Translations under genes and position numbers: made by a program
Shown here: positions 16,453 to 26,200 of the stretch, piece after piece
How positions within the stretch are numbered: position 1 is the stretch's first letter
Layout: every line of letters begins with the position of its first letter
The notes under the pieces: model-generated
The model's database searches: none
Seen by the model: the letters and a program-made list of their open reading frames with translations, nothing else
Told to the model about the DNA's origin: nothing
From: Acinetobacter junii CIP 64.5
Lineage (GTDB): Bacteria > Pseudomonadota > Gammaproteobacteria > Pseudomonadales > Moraxellaceae
Assembly (NCBI RefSeq): GCF_000368765.1
Contig: NZ_KB849653.1
Location: 161,760 to 225,759 of the forward strand
DNA length: 64,000 nt
Reading direction: 5' to 3'

Positions 16453-18072
16453 TTATTTCACAATCCGCCACAGTGCCAAAAGGCTACTTAAGACGATCAG
16501 AATGATCGAAACAAACCAAGGGCTTATAATTGCGATCGTTAACATAATCAACATCGTGCTGCCAAACATCCAGCTACGACGTTGTTGCTGTTGCATTTGC
16601 AAACGCATTTGTTGTATTTCGCGCAGTTGTTTGTCTTGCCATGCCGACTGGTTTTTTAAACCATTCAAACTATCAATGAGTAAAGTTGGTAAATCCTGAG
16701 CACCCAAAAGTAAGTCTGGGATTTGTTGTCCAATCTCTTTGATATTTTTAACTGGGTTCATATTCGCTTTGACCCATTCAGTCAAAATCGGTTTTGCCAA
16801 TTTCCAAATATCAAGTTGAGGGTAAAGATCAGTTCCTAAGCCCTCTACATGGACTAAGGTTTTCAACAACAACATCAGTTGCGGTGGGATTTCTAAATGG
16901 AATCGACGCGCAATATCCATGACTTGAATCAAAATACCTGCGAAATCTAATTGATCCATTGGTTTTGAGACCATTGGGCCTACAGTGCGGCGCATCTCAC
17001 GAGATAAAGCATCTTGGTCAGTACCAGGTGGAATCCAACCTGCTTGATGTACGATCTGAATCAGTTGCATGAAGTTACTGTTCATGACAGCAAGTAACAT
17101 ACGCGCTACGGTCATTTGGTCATGTTTTGATAACTCACCCATAATGGCGCAGTCCAACGCGATAAAGCGTGGGTTACTTGGGTTAATTGTTTCTACGAAA
17201 ACATTACCCGGATGCATGTCAGCATGGAAGAAGTTGTCACGGAATACTTGTGTAAAGAAGATCGTTAAACCTTTTTCCGCCAAATCAGCACGATCCATGC
17301 CTAGACGATCAAAAGTTGCTGTATCTGAAATTGGAACACCAGTGATGCGTTCTGCGACCATCACGTCTTTACTGTCCATATAGACTTCTGGCACATACAT
17401 CATGCTTGAGCCAGTAAAGTAATGACGCATGCGGCGAGTGTTGTCTGCTTCTAGACTTAGATCAAGTTCATTTAAGATAATTTGGCGATAATCTTGAATG
17501 ATTTCAGATAAATGCAGTGCACGTGCAGCTTCTAAACGGTTTTCTAGCCAATCGCCCAACCATGCCAAAATCTCAAAGTCTTGCAAAATTTGACTGCGAA
17601 TATCAGGACGAGTGACTTTAACGATTACTTCACGTCCATCGTGCAAAGCCGCAGTATGAACTTGTGCAATCGATGCAGCCGCAAGGGGTTGTTCATCAAA
17701 ACGTAGAAAGAGTGTTGAAATATCTGCTTTTAATGAGTCTTGAATGCGCTGTTTCGCCAATTGTGTGTCATAAGGTTTTACACGATCTTGTAATAAAACC
17801 AATTGTGATAACACTTCAGGTGGGATCAAATCTCGGCGAGTCGAAAGCAATTGCCCAAGTTTAATGGCTAAAGGACCCATATCTTCAAGGGCTTCTTTTA
17901 ACTTAAGTGGATTCTTTTTCTCACGACTTGACCACGCCGCAGGATGCATTTTGATGATGTTTAATGCATGACGTGCTTTAACTGGTAACTCTTCCGCAGG
18001 AAACAAGGTGTCAAGGCGGTAATGTGCTGCAATACGCCAGAGTTCGAGTAACCGTGTAATATGCGGAATCAT
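16453..18072 (-). CDS. ubiB: Ubiquinone biosynthesis accessory protein UbiB (ABC1/ADCK atypical kinase)
   Basis: UbiB is a membrane-anchored atypical kinase/ATPase needed for ubiquinone biosynthesis, thought to help extract lipid intermediates. The 539-residue protein carries the family KxGQ motif in PLAIKLGQLLSTRRDLIPPE, the Ala-rich nucleotide loop AAASIAQVHTA, the lysine in EVIVKVTRPDI, the catalytic-loop equivalent FFHADMHPGNVFVE and the metal motif LDCAIMGE. Two C-terminal transmembrane helices occupy about residues 495-537. It follows ubiJ by 12 bases in the ubiE-ubiJ-ubiB order and ends at a terminator. Confidence 0.96.
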   Translation of the reverse strand: MIPHITRLLELWRIAAHYRLDTLFPAEELPVKARHALNIIKMHPAAWSSREKKNPLKLKEALEDMGPLAIKLGQLLSTRRDLIPPEVLSQLVLLQDRVKPYDTQLAKQRIQDSLKADISTLFLRFDEQPLAAASIAQVHTAALHDGREVIVKVTRPDIRSQILQDFEILAWLGDWLENRLEAARALHLSEIIQDYRQIILNELDLSLEADNTRRMRHYFTGSSMMYVPEVYMDSKDVMVAERITGVPISDTATFDRLGMDRADLAEKGLTIFFTQVFRDNFFHADMHPGNVFVETINPSNPRFIALDCAIMGELSKHDQMTVARMLLAVMNSNFMQLIQIVHQAGWIPPGTDQDALSREMRRTVGPMVSKPMDQLDFAGILIQVMDIARRFHLEIPPQLMLLLKTLVHVEGLGTDLYPQLDIWKLAKPILTEWVKANMNPVKNIKEIGQQIPDLLLGAQDLPTLLIDSLNGLKNQSAWQDKQLREIQQMRLQMQQQQRRSWMFGSTMLIMLTIAIISPWFVSIILIVLSSLLALWRIVK

Positions 18073-18084
18073 ATGGAATTTTAC

Positions 18085-18753
18085 CTAGTCTTGTGTGGGA
18101 TTAAACTGAGATTTTAATTGCTGAAATTTTGCTTCTAAGCGATCAATTTCTTGATTGAGCTGACGAGTTTCTCGATTCAGATCATCCATTTGCCAACGTG
18201 GCGCAAACAAACCACTATCTTCTTTAAGTGTATCTTCGACAAAGAACAAATGACTTTGCAACGAGCGCTTTATTTGCTGAGGCGCAAGCTGAATTTTTCC
18301 TAACTCATGTGCGAGTTGTGGACCAATCCAAGGGGATAAATGTGCAGCGAGATCAGGTTCCGCCTGTTGCATGATGCGCTGGATATCTTGCAATAAATGA
18401 TAATCACCCTGTAAAGGAATATTACCGATTTGATCCATATCACTTAGCAAAAGTCGAATCAGTTCTACCACGTTTGCAACATGTAAGGTTGCAGTGGCAT
18501 CGGTGATCTTATTTTGATGATCGAAGGGGCGCTGCTCAAAAATAGAAGGAGTTTGACTCTGTCCAGTGACAGTGGGTTCTAGACGAACTTTATTTTCATC
18601 AAAGAAAACATCAACTGAGAGTTGTGGACTATCGATCACAACTCGTAATAGTTGACCTTGTAATTGATTCAGTTGGATACGCGTAATCGCATCCAAATCA
18701 ATCACATGATGAATGATACGTTCGACTGCACCGAGTGCTAAAATCGACCACAT
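18085..18753 (-). CDS. ubiJ: Ubiquinone biosynthesis accessory factor UbiJ
   Basis: UbiJ has an N-terminal SCP2 lipid-binding domain and serves, with UbiK, as a scaffold for the aerobic ubiquinone-synthesis metabolon. The 222-residue protein shows the SCP2-like strand pattern (VFFDENKVRLEP, DATATLHVANVVELIRLL), the segment IPLQGDYHLLQDIQRIMQ, and a C-terminal coiled coil (LNREIDRL-like, about residues 185-215). The identification rests partly on its place between ubiE and ubiB, the order in other gammaproteobacteria. Confidence 0.9.
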   Translation of the reverse strand: MWSILALGAVERIIHHVIDLDAITRIQLNQLQGQLLRVVIDSPQLSVDVFFDENKVRLEPTVTGQSQTPSIFEQRPFDHQNKITDATATLHVANVVELIRLLLSDMDQIGNIPLQGDYHLLQDIQRIMQQAEPDLAAHLSPWIGPQLAHELGKIQLAPQQIKRSLQSHLFFVEDTLKEDSGLFAPRWQMDDLNRETRQLNQEIDRLEAKFQQLKSQFNPTQD

Positions 18754-18763
18754 ATCTTAAGCC

Positions 18764-19708
18764 TTACAGTTTGAATCCACGGTGAACTGCAACAATACCA
18801 CCTGTTAAGTTGTGGTAATCACAGCTTTGGAAGCCTGCATTTTCCATCATGCCTTTAAGAGTACGTTGGTCTGGGTGCATACGAATAGATTCGGCAAGGT
18901 ATTTATAACTTTCAGAATCATTCGCCACCAATTTACCCATCATCGGAAGTGCGGTGAATGAGTAAAAATCGTAGAGTTTTGAAAATGGCTCAAAAACAGG
19001 TTTTGAGAACTCAAGTACCAATAAACGACCACCTGGCTTAAGTACGCGATACATCGCTTGTAAAGCCGCATCTTTGTCAGTCACGTTACGTAAACCAAAA
19101 CTGATCGTCACTAAATCAAAACTATTATCCGCAAAAGGTTCTAATGTTTCTGCATTGGCAAGTACGAAATCAACATTGGTGCAGCCCGCATCAATCAAAC
19201 GATCACGACCAACATTCAACATAGATTCATTAATATCTGAAAGTACCACATGCCCTTGAGGACCGACTTCACGGCTAAAGACTTTCGCTAAATCACCTGT
19301 ACCGCCTGCAATATCTAAGACATGCTGCCCACGACGAACACCTGACATATTGATCGCAAAGCGTTTCCATAAACGGTGAATACCAAATGACATCAAGTCA
19401 TTCATGATGTCGTATTTACTCGCAACTGAATGGAAGACTTCAGCAACTTTTTGAGCTTTCTCATCACTGCTAACAGTCTGATAGCCAAAGTGTGTGGTCG
19501 CGCCGACATTGCCCGTATTGGCACCACGCGGTAAGTTGTACTTTGGTACAGAGCCGCCTGTAGGGGGGGATGCAAGTCCTTGTTGTAATGATTGTTGTTG
19601 ACCTTGCGGTGTACCTTGCGGAAGCGGTGAACTTAGGAATGGACTGACTTTGTCTGAACTCGGTTTTTGCTCAACTTCTGGGGTAGGCTGTTGGTTTTCG
19701 TTAGACAT
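18764..19708 (-). CDS. ubiE: Ubiquinone/menaquinone C-methyltransferase UbiE with N-terminal extension
   Basis: UbiE is the SAM-dependent methyltransferase that C-methylates the quinone ring. The catalytic part (about residues 75-314) has SAM motif [14 protein letters not shown], post-[11 protein letters not shown], motif [17 protein letters not shown] and motif [18 protein letters not shown], ending in the family C-terminus [13 protein letters not shown]. The protein has 314 residues against about 251 in E. coli, because of a roughly 60-residue low-complexity extension rich in Gln, Pro, Ser and Gly. A strong AGGAGAAAAC ribosome-binding site directly before the ATG at 19708 supports the long form. 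Confidence 0.96.
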   Translation of the reverse strand: MSNENQQPTPEVEQKPSSDKVSPFLSSPLPQGTPQGQQQSLQQGLASPPTGGSVPKYNLPRGANTGNVGATTHFGYQTVSSDEKAQKVAEVFHSVASKYDIMNDLMSFGIHRLWKRFAINMSGVRRGQHVLDIAGGTGDLAKVFSREVGPQGHVVLSDINESMLNVGRDRLIDAGCTNVDFVLANAETLEPFADNSFDLVTISFGLRNVTDKDAALQAMYRVLKPGGRLLVLEFSKPVFEPFSKLYDFYSFTALPMMGKLVANDSESYKYLAESIRMHPDQRTLKGMMENAGFQSCDYHNLTGGIVAVHRGFKL

Positions 19709-19901
19709 TGTTTTCTCCTAAACTCTCGTTCTAGCGATACGAATCAACATGCATGATGACAGATTTTGTAATTTTTTACAGGGCTTAGCATGTAATTGTT
19801 ATGAATAATATACAGAAAGTCAGTGACTAAAAAGGGTTTCCAAATCGAAAAATGCTTATGCGTCATCTCTCAATAAAAATTAGCAGAGATGACGCTGATG
19901 T

Positions 19902-20609
19902 TTAAGGGCGAAATGGGTCTGGGTGACCTGCATGAACTTTCTCAATAATTTCACGCTCTTTGTCAGTGAAAGTTTTGATGAAGTTAGCCGCTGATTTCAT
20001 TGGTTTCATCGCTGCAAAACCTTCTTGAATAAAGTCATACATGCGTTCGAACTGGTATTTATTGGCGATGCCTTTACACATTTTAAATGCAGCGTACATC
20101 ATGGTTGAACGCATATATTTATCTAATGCGACACCTAACTCATCCAAAAGATGTAATTGCTCATAACGATCTTCGCCTTGATCCAATTTGATGAGCGTTT
20201 GACGCATAATCTCATCAGTCAATACAGTTTCAGCTGGGTAATCTTGTAAAAGTTGTACAGCAACTTGCTCATCCAAACGTGTTGCTAAGACAGCTAGGCT
20301 AACCGATTTGGTTCCCGTTTTAATTGCATTATCTGGCAATAGACTTTCTGCTTTGTGTGCATATTTCAATAGACGTTCGATCTGCTGTGCCATTGCATCA
20401 AAATCTGGTCCACCATACAAACGGTTTAAAAAGTATTGTGCCATCAACTGATTTTCAGGTTGGGCAAAAAACTCTTGGTGTGTGGCAGCAATACGTGCTT
20501 TCATCCATGCTTGTACGTCATGTAAACGCTGAGCTAGAACTGGATCTTGATGGTAATTTAAGCTTTGGTATTGTAATAAAAGTTGATCAAATGCAGCGAG
20601 TTTTGACAT
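19902..20609 (-). CDS. FFLEELY-motif-type conserved hypothetical protein
   Basis: This mostly alpha-helical protein of 235 residues has no recognised catalytic motif. The segment AQYFLNRLYGGPDFDAMAQQ resembles the FFLEELYGP motif that names a conserved proteobacterial family of unknown function. No signal peptide or membrane segment is visible, so it is probably cytoplasmic. I chose the ATG at 20609 (MSKLAAFDQ) with a GAG upstream; a TTG at 20621 is in frame. It stands alone between ubiE and the divergent phosphotransferase gene. Confidence 0.75.
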   Translation of the reverse strand: MSKLAAFDQLLLQYQSLNYHQDPVLAQRLHDVQAWMKARIAATHQEFFAQPENQLMAQYFLNRLYGGPDFDAMAQQIERLLKYAHKAESLLPDNAIKTGTKSVSLAVLATRLDEQVAVQLLQDYPAETVLTDEIMRQTLIKLDQGEDRYEQLHLLDELGVALDKYMRSTMMYAAFKMCKGIANKYQFERMYDFIQEGFAAMKPMKSAANFIKTFTDKEREIIEKVHAGHPDPFRP

Positions 20610-20750
20610 GTTCGAACTCAAAAGAAATAAAACCTTAAAATCATAGGCGTGATGATAACTTAGAACTATGACAGCACAAACCTAAAATCTTTAACAATCG
20701 GTCAGTCGAGATATGCACTGAATCTAATCTACATAAACTGTACACGGGAT

Positions 20751-20781
20751 TTGATGCCTTTTTATCAGATTTAACTATACT
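20751..20781 (+). promoter_or_regulatory. Possible promoter of the polyphosphate:AMP phosphotransferase gene
   Basis: TTGATG (20751-20756) and TATACT (20776-20781) could be -35 and -10 elements, but the spacer is 19 bp, longer than ideal. It would give a leader of about 25 bases before the ATG at 20814. No clear Pho box is seen. Confidence 0.3.
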
Positions 20782-20813
20782 TATTGTTAATAATTAAACA
20801 TTTAGAATTAAAT

Positions 20814-22232
20814 ATGAGCACACAACAACCGACGTTTGAACTACGGTCAGAAGAAGAACTTTCTTTGGATTTGATCGAGGCTCAATATGCTTTAAAAGAT
20901 AGCCAAGATAAAAAAAATGCCAAAAGCGTATTAATCCTTGTCAGCGGGATTGAACTTGCAGGTAAGGGCGAAGCAGTTAAGCAATTACGTGAATGGCTTG
21001 ATCCTCGTTATCTTAAAGTGAAAGCTGATGCGCCTAAGTTGTTGAGTGCCGATCAAACATTCTGGCAATCCTATACTCGATTTATTCCTGCTGAAGGGCA
21101 AATCGTCGTGATGTTTGGTAATTGGTATAGTGATTTGTTATCTACTGCGATGCATGTTGCGAAGCCTTTGGATGAAACACTGTTTGATGCTTATGTTGAG
21201 CAGATGCGATCATTTGAACATGATTTGCAAAACAATAATGTTCATGTCATTAAGGTTTGGTTTGATTTATCTTGGAAATCATTACAAAAACGATTAGACC
21301 AAATCGATGCATCTGAGCAGCATTGGCATAAATTGCATGGCTTAGATTGGCGTAATAAAAAACAATACGATACATTGCAGAGTCTCAGCCAACGATTTAC
21401 GGATGACTGGTATGTGATTGATGGTGAAGATGCAGAGCGACGTGATCAATGTTTTGCTCAATATATTTTGCAGACTTTACAAGAGCTCCCTGTTCATCAA
21501 ACTAAAGTCACTGAGAAGTGGCAACAAGCCAAAATTCCAAACGAGCTATTAGAGCCATCCAAACAAGTTTTGGATAAAGATCAGTATAAGGATGAGCTTA
21601 GTAAACTCACCAAAAAGGTGGCTGATGCACTTCGATATGATGACCGTAAAGTGATTGTTGCATTGGAAGGAATGGATGCAGCAGGCAAAGGCGGAGCAAT
21701 CAAACGGATTGTGAAGAAGCTAGACCCTCGTGAATATGAAATCCATACGATAGGAGCTCCAGAACGGTATGAGCTACGTCGTCCTTATCTTTGGAGATTT
21801 TGGAATAAGCTCAATGATGGGGAGAAAATTACGATTTTTGATCGCACATGGTATGGGCGTGTTTTAGTCGAAAGAATTGAGGAATATGCAACTACTGTAG
21901 AATGGCAACGTGCTTATGATGAGATTAATCGCTTTGAGCAAAGCTTAGTCGATAGTCAAACCATAGTCGTGAAGATTTGGCTTGCGATCAGTAAAGATGA
22001 ACAGGCGGTTCGATTTAAAGAAAGGGAAGAAACACCTCATAAACGTTTTAAGATCACTCCTGAAGATTGGCGAAATCGTGAAAAGTGGGATGATTATTTA
22101 GACGCTGCGGCAGATATGTTTGAGCGAACGAATACTGACTATGCACCTTGGTATGTGATTGCGACTGATGATAAAAATACAGCAAGAATCGAGGTGTTGA
22201 AAGCGATTCTAAAACAGTTGAAAGTTGGGTAA
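20814..22232 (+). CDS. pap: Polyphosphate:AMP phosphotransferase (two-domain PPK2, PAP)
   Basis: This enzyme transfers phosphate from polyphosphate to AMP to make ADP (class II PPK2). The 472-residue protein is a tandem of two PPK2 domains. The first has a P-loop in VSGIELAGKGEAVKQL (about residue 48) and the second in LEGMDAAGKGGAIKRI (about residue 285) with FDRTWYGRVLVERI as the lid/Walker B part. The sequence closely resembles the characterised Acinetobacter johnsonii PAP from memory (SLDLIEAQYAL, VEWQRAYDEINRFE, TPHKRFKIT). The ATG at 20814 (MSTQQPTFEL) is chosen by that comparison; its ribosome-binding site is weak. It is monocistronic and divergent from the FFLEELY gene. Confidence 0.93.
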   Translation: MSTQQPTFELRSEEELSLDLIEAQYALKDSQDKKNAKSVLILVSGIELAGKGEAVKQLREWLDPRYLKVKADAPKLLSADQTFWQSYTRFIPAEGQIVVMFGNWYSDLLSTAMHVAKPLDETLFDAYVEQMRSFEHDLQNNNVHVIKVWFDLSWKSLQKRLDQIDASEQHWHKLHGLDWRNKKQYDTLQSLSQRFTDDWYVIDGEDAERRDQCFAQYILQTLQELPVHQTKVTEKWQQAKIPNELLEPSKQVLDKDQYKDELSKLTKKVADALRYDDRKVIVALEGMDAAGKGGAIKRIVKKLDPREYEIHTIGAPERYELRRPYLWRFWNKLNDGEKITIFDRTWYGRVLVERIEEYATTVEWQRAYDEINRFEQSLVDSQTIVVKIWLAISKDEQAVRFKEREETPHKRFKITPEDWRNREKWDDYLDAAADMFERTNTDYAPWYVIATDDKNTARIEVLKAILKQLKVG

Positions 22233-22259
22233 GACTAAACTTCTGATGAGTTTGTGAAT

Positions 22260-22493
22260 ATGTGGAAGAAATTGTTAAAAATAGGATTAACTTTAAGCTC
22301 CATACTTCTGCTCGCTTTTGTTTTTTTTATTGGATTTTATATTTACATGATTTATGGAATTCATCCCTCGGATGAAGGAAATATAAGTATTAGCTGTACA
22401 TGGGAAAATGGCAAGTTGACTACCGAAAGAACGACGATCATACAAGGTGAAAGAGTGGTATCGTCAGGCGAGGTAGATGATTGTGTTCATTGA
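22260..22493 (+). CDS. Small hypothetical membrane-anchored protein
   Basis: The 77-residue protein has a basic start (MWKKLLKIG), one strong hydrophobic helix (about residues 8-32) and a short hydrophilic C-terminal part with two cysteines (SCTWENG and DDCVH) that could form a periplasmic disulfide. It may be an N-in anchored periplasmic peptide. An in-frame GTG at 22254 is an alternative start. No family is recognised. It follows the phosphotransferase gene by 27 bases and could be co-transcribed with it. Confidence 0.55.
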   Translation: MWKKLLKIGLTLSSILLLAFVFFIGFYIYMIYGIHPSDEGNISISCTWENGKLTTERTTIIQGERVVSSGEVDDCVH

Positions 22494-22506
22494 AAAAGTG
22501 TGTAGT

Positions 22507-22545
22507 AATGACTAGATCACATCTAAGAAATGTGATCTAGTCATT
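22507..22545. terminator. Perfect 16-bp inverted repeat between convergent genes
   Basis: AATGACTAGATCACAT and its exact reverse complement are separated by a seven-base loop. The hairpin is strong and sits between two converging genes, so a bidirectional terminator is the simplest reading. It lacks a proper T-run on either side, so it may instead work as a stabilising or rho-assisted element. Confidence 0.5.
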
Positions 22546-22552
22546 CTTAAAT

Positions 22553-23059
22553 TTAAGCCACGATGGTGCTTCGACTTTTTTGCTGAATACGTTTTGCCAA
22601 GTTATAGCAATCTTGGATATGTGCTTCAGTGATTTTACGCATCATAAAATAACCAAGGCTTGCTGCGATCAGTTGACCACCCAAAGGGATAAATTTGGTC
22701 ACTTGTTTAGTGGCAATTTTGGTAAAAAAGCCGTTAAAAGATTTTTTCATTGCTGTGCGTGCGACAACGAAACCAGAGAACTCAAAACCACGTTTGCGTA
22801 ATTCGTCCCAATGGATTTTCTTGGTTTCAGGATCGTAAACACTAATATGTTCAGGGGCTAAACCAAAGCGTGCATTAATATGCGGAATGATTTGCGTCAA
22901 CATGCCTAAGTCGACAACAACGTCAAAAAATGGAATCGGTACAATTGCTGCACCAGCAGACCAATATGCACGTTTTTTTGTTAATTCTAAACATTCCTCT
23001 CGGATTTGCTCCAAGTTCAAACTTGGATCTATTGAATCAGGAATTTTTTCGATTTTCAT
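22553..23059 (-). CDS. DUF697-like conserved protein
   Basis: The 168-residue protein has a segment RAYWSAGAAIVPIPFFDVVV and a C-terminal hydrophobic, Gly/Ala-rich stretch (IPLGGQLIAASLGYFMMRK) followed by an amphipathic helix. This pattern recalls DUF697-type proteins, whose role is unknown and which may associate with membranes. I use the ATG at 23059 (MKIEKIPDS) with AGGT upstream; the frame extends to 23095 but that start has no ribosome-binding site. It converges with the small membrane protein gene. Confidence 0.65.
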   Translation of the reverse strand: MKIEKIPDSIDPSLNLEQIREECLELTKKRAYWSAGAAIVPIPFFDVVVDLGMLTQIIPHINARFGLAPEHISVYDPETKKIHWDELRKRGFEFSGFVVARTAMKKSFNGFFTKIATKQVTKFIPLGGQLIAASLGYFMMRKITEAHIQDCYNLAKRIQQKSRSTIVA

Positions 23060-23242
23060 AAAGTTATACCTAATGTCTATCCCTTGATAGTACATTCAAT
23101 CGTATTGAATGATGAATTTCAAAACAAATTTTTTATTTGATTGTTGGATTAACGTGACATAGTTTGTTGAAGTTGTATAGTGATGATTGTGTACGAATTT
23201 GTGCATTCGAATGGTGATTTATTAAAGAGGTTTCTTTAACAC

Positions 23243-26200
23243 ATGGGTATTCATGTCATTCAAAGTCAGCGCCTAGATGTATTATTACAAGGGGTGATGG
23301 CCTCGATGAATCAGCCGAGTTCGTCACCATTTCAAGTTTTTCAAACGCAGCATTTTATAGTTCCTAGCCCTGCTCAAGAACAATGGCTAACGCAAAAAAT
23401 TGCTGAGCAGCAAGGCATGTCAGCGAATTACCAATTTCACCAGCGTATTCGTGGTTTTCAATGGTATGCCTATCAACAGGTGCTCGAAAATAAAGAACAA
23501 GTCCGTAAAGCCAATATTCCTCGTTTGATTTTAAAATGGCGTATATACCAAGCTTTGCAACCTTTTATTCAGTCTGCACAGATCAGCTTGCTTGAAGATC
23601 ATCCTTTATATTCGATTGTGCAGCGTATTTATGACAGTGCCGACCAATTACAAGATGGCACAGAGAAGCAGTTAAAAAAGCAAAGCATGCTGTATTGGGT
23701 CGCTGAGCAAGTCTCCCATCTTTTTAATAACTACATGATTTATCGCGGAAGTTGCCAACATGGCTGCGTACAGGATTGTAGTTGTGCGAGTAACTGGTTG
23801 TCTAAATGGGGGCGTAATCAAGCCCTAGATATTGAAAAGTTAATCTCGACAACAGATCAACAGACGTCTGCGTTTAGTTTGAACCAAATCGAACAGTTAG
23901 AGGCTTGGCAGCGTTGGTTGTGGCAGCATTATTTCCATGAGGATTTTGTGGAAATGCAGCGTATTGATACCGATTTTTGGAAACTTTTAGACAATGAGGT
24001 TACAAGAACGCAGGCTTTGGCTCAACTTCCCAAGCAGATCATTATATTTACACTATTAGATTTACCACCCAGCCAATTACAGTTTTTACGCCGTTTAGGG
24101 CAGTATCTTGATGTGTTGATTTTGCATTTCAACCCGTCACAAGAGTACTGGGCAGACAGTGTCGATCCGCAATGGAAGCAGCGGTACGATCTTGGTGTCA
24201 AAGAGCGCTTTATTCTTAAAAATCCAAAGGCGACAGATGCAGAAATAACGGCCTTTTTTGAACAATTCACTTTGTTTTTTAATGCGCAGGCCCGTGAGTC
24301 ACGTCATCCTTTATTGACTCGACTGGGTAAACAAGCTCGAGATCATTTCTCACTTTTATCACAATTGGCAACAGGTGAGGAAGGAAAATGGGTCGATGCC
24401 TTTGTGGATCATTTTCCAGAAACTTTATTGGGTAAAGTGCAGTCAGATATTTTCTATCTTGCTGAACCCAAAGCTGAACAGTATCAGTTAGCTGAAAATG
24501 ATCAGTCGATTCAGATTCATGTGTGTCATTCCAGTTTAAGACAACTTGAAGTGCTGAAAGAGCAATTGGTGCATTGGTTATCTGAAGCAGATGACATACC
24601 ACGCCGTGCGAGTGATGTATTGGTATTAACGCCTAATCTAACTGAATTAGAACCTTTAATCCGCAGTGTGTTCCCTGCGGTTGCTCATACTCAAGAGGTG
24701 TTTTTACCCGTCAAAATTGCTGGAGTGGCGCAGCTTGATGCACTCAATGCATGGCGAGCTGTTTTAGGTCGGATGCAATTACCACAAGGGCGTTTTACTC
24801 AGGATGATTTTGCAGATTGGTTGAATCTAGCCGCAACTCAACAACGTTATGGTCTTGATTATAGTCAAGCTCAACGCATTTTAGCTTTGTTAAATGATGC
24901 AGGCTTCAAGCGTGGCTTGGATGCAGCACATTTACAGCAAAGCTTAAGTGCTAACGATGACGACTATCGCTATAGTTTTAAGTTTGCTTTAGATCGATTA
25001 GCACTAGGGATTGCCATCCCAGCTCATGTGATGGTGCAGCAGACTTTAAGTTATGCAGATGTTCAGCCAAGTGACTTTGAGTTGATAGGTTTGTTGATTG
25101 AAATTTATCAAGATTTATCAGCTCGACGTGATTGGTGGATTGCACATGAGTTAGGGCAGAGTTTTACTGTAGAAGCTTGGTTGAAAAAGCTAAAGGAAGA
25201 CATCCACGAGTTTGAACAAGCTGATATTGTTGCCTTGAAAGCAGTACGCGATATTGTCCATAAGCAAGAGCGAATGCTGACTTTGGCGAGCTATTATGAC
25301 GATGCTGAAACTCAATTACGTCAGATTTCACTGCCTTTGCCTTATATCGTTGATGAAATTCAACGAGCTTTAGAAAGCCAATCTGCACAAGTCGAACCGA
25401 CAGGGCAAATTACATTTAGCCAAATTGGTCAGATTCGCCCGATTCCTTATCGATTGATTGTGCTTTTGAATTTAGATACAGGTAAGTTCCCTAATCGAGA
25501 TAGTCATATCCCCTTTGATTTAATAGATGCTCTTCGTCAGCAATTAGGTGATCGTTCTCGACTGGAAGATGATCAAGGTGCATTTTTGGATGCAGTTTTG
25601 CTAGCACAAGAGCAGCTTTGGCTATTCTATAATGGTTTTGATGTGAATGATGGTGAGGTACGTGAGCCATCAAGTGTATTGCAGGGGTTTCGAGATCATT
25701 TGGGACTGATTATAAAGCCTGATCTCGCTGACTCATTTGCCAATACAGAAACTTCTTGCACGGATGATTATAAAGCTTTGCAAATCCCGTCAAAACTTTA
25801 TCCACTTTATCATTTGCATCGCTTACAACCTTTTGATCCATTAGGATTTATCGCTGAGCAAAGACATATACGCTATCAAGATCATTGGTTTAAGGTGGCA
25901 TCCCAGTTGCAGCAGGTTAAGGGTGAACGTCAGGCTTGGGTCAATACAAGTTATCCACTTGAACAGCAAGACATGATCATTCTAGATGCTCATTCATGGA
26001 TTCAGGACGTGATTTTCCCTGCACGTTTGTATCTTAAAACGCTGGGTATTGAAAATCTAAGTGCTACAGAAATGGTGGATCAGACTGAACCTCTGATGCT
26101 CGATGGTCTAGGTAAATACGCGATTCGTCATTTTTTACAACAAAACATAGATGCTACGGCACCCGCTTTATTACAAGATCAGTTACCTGTCGGAAAAGTG

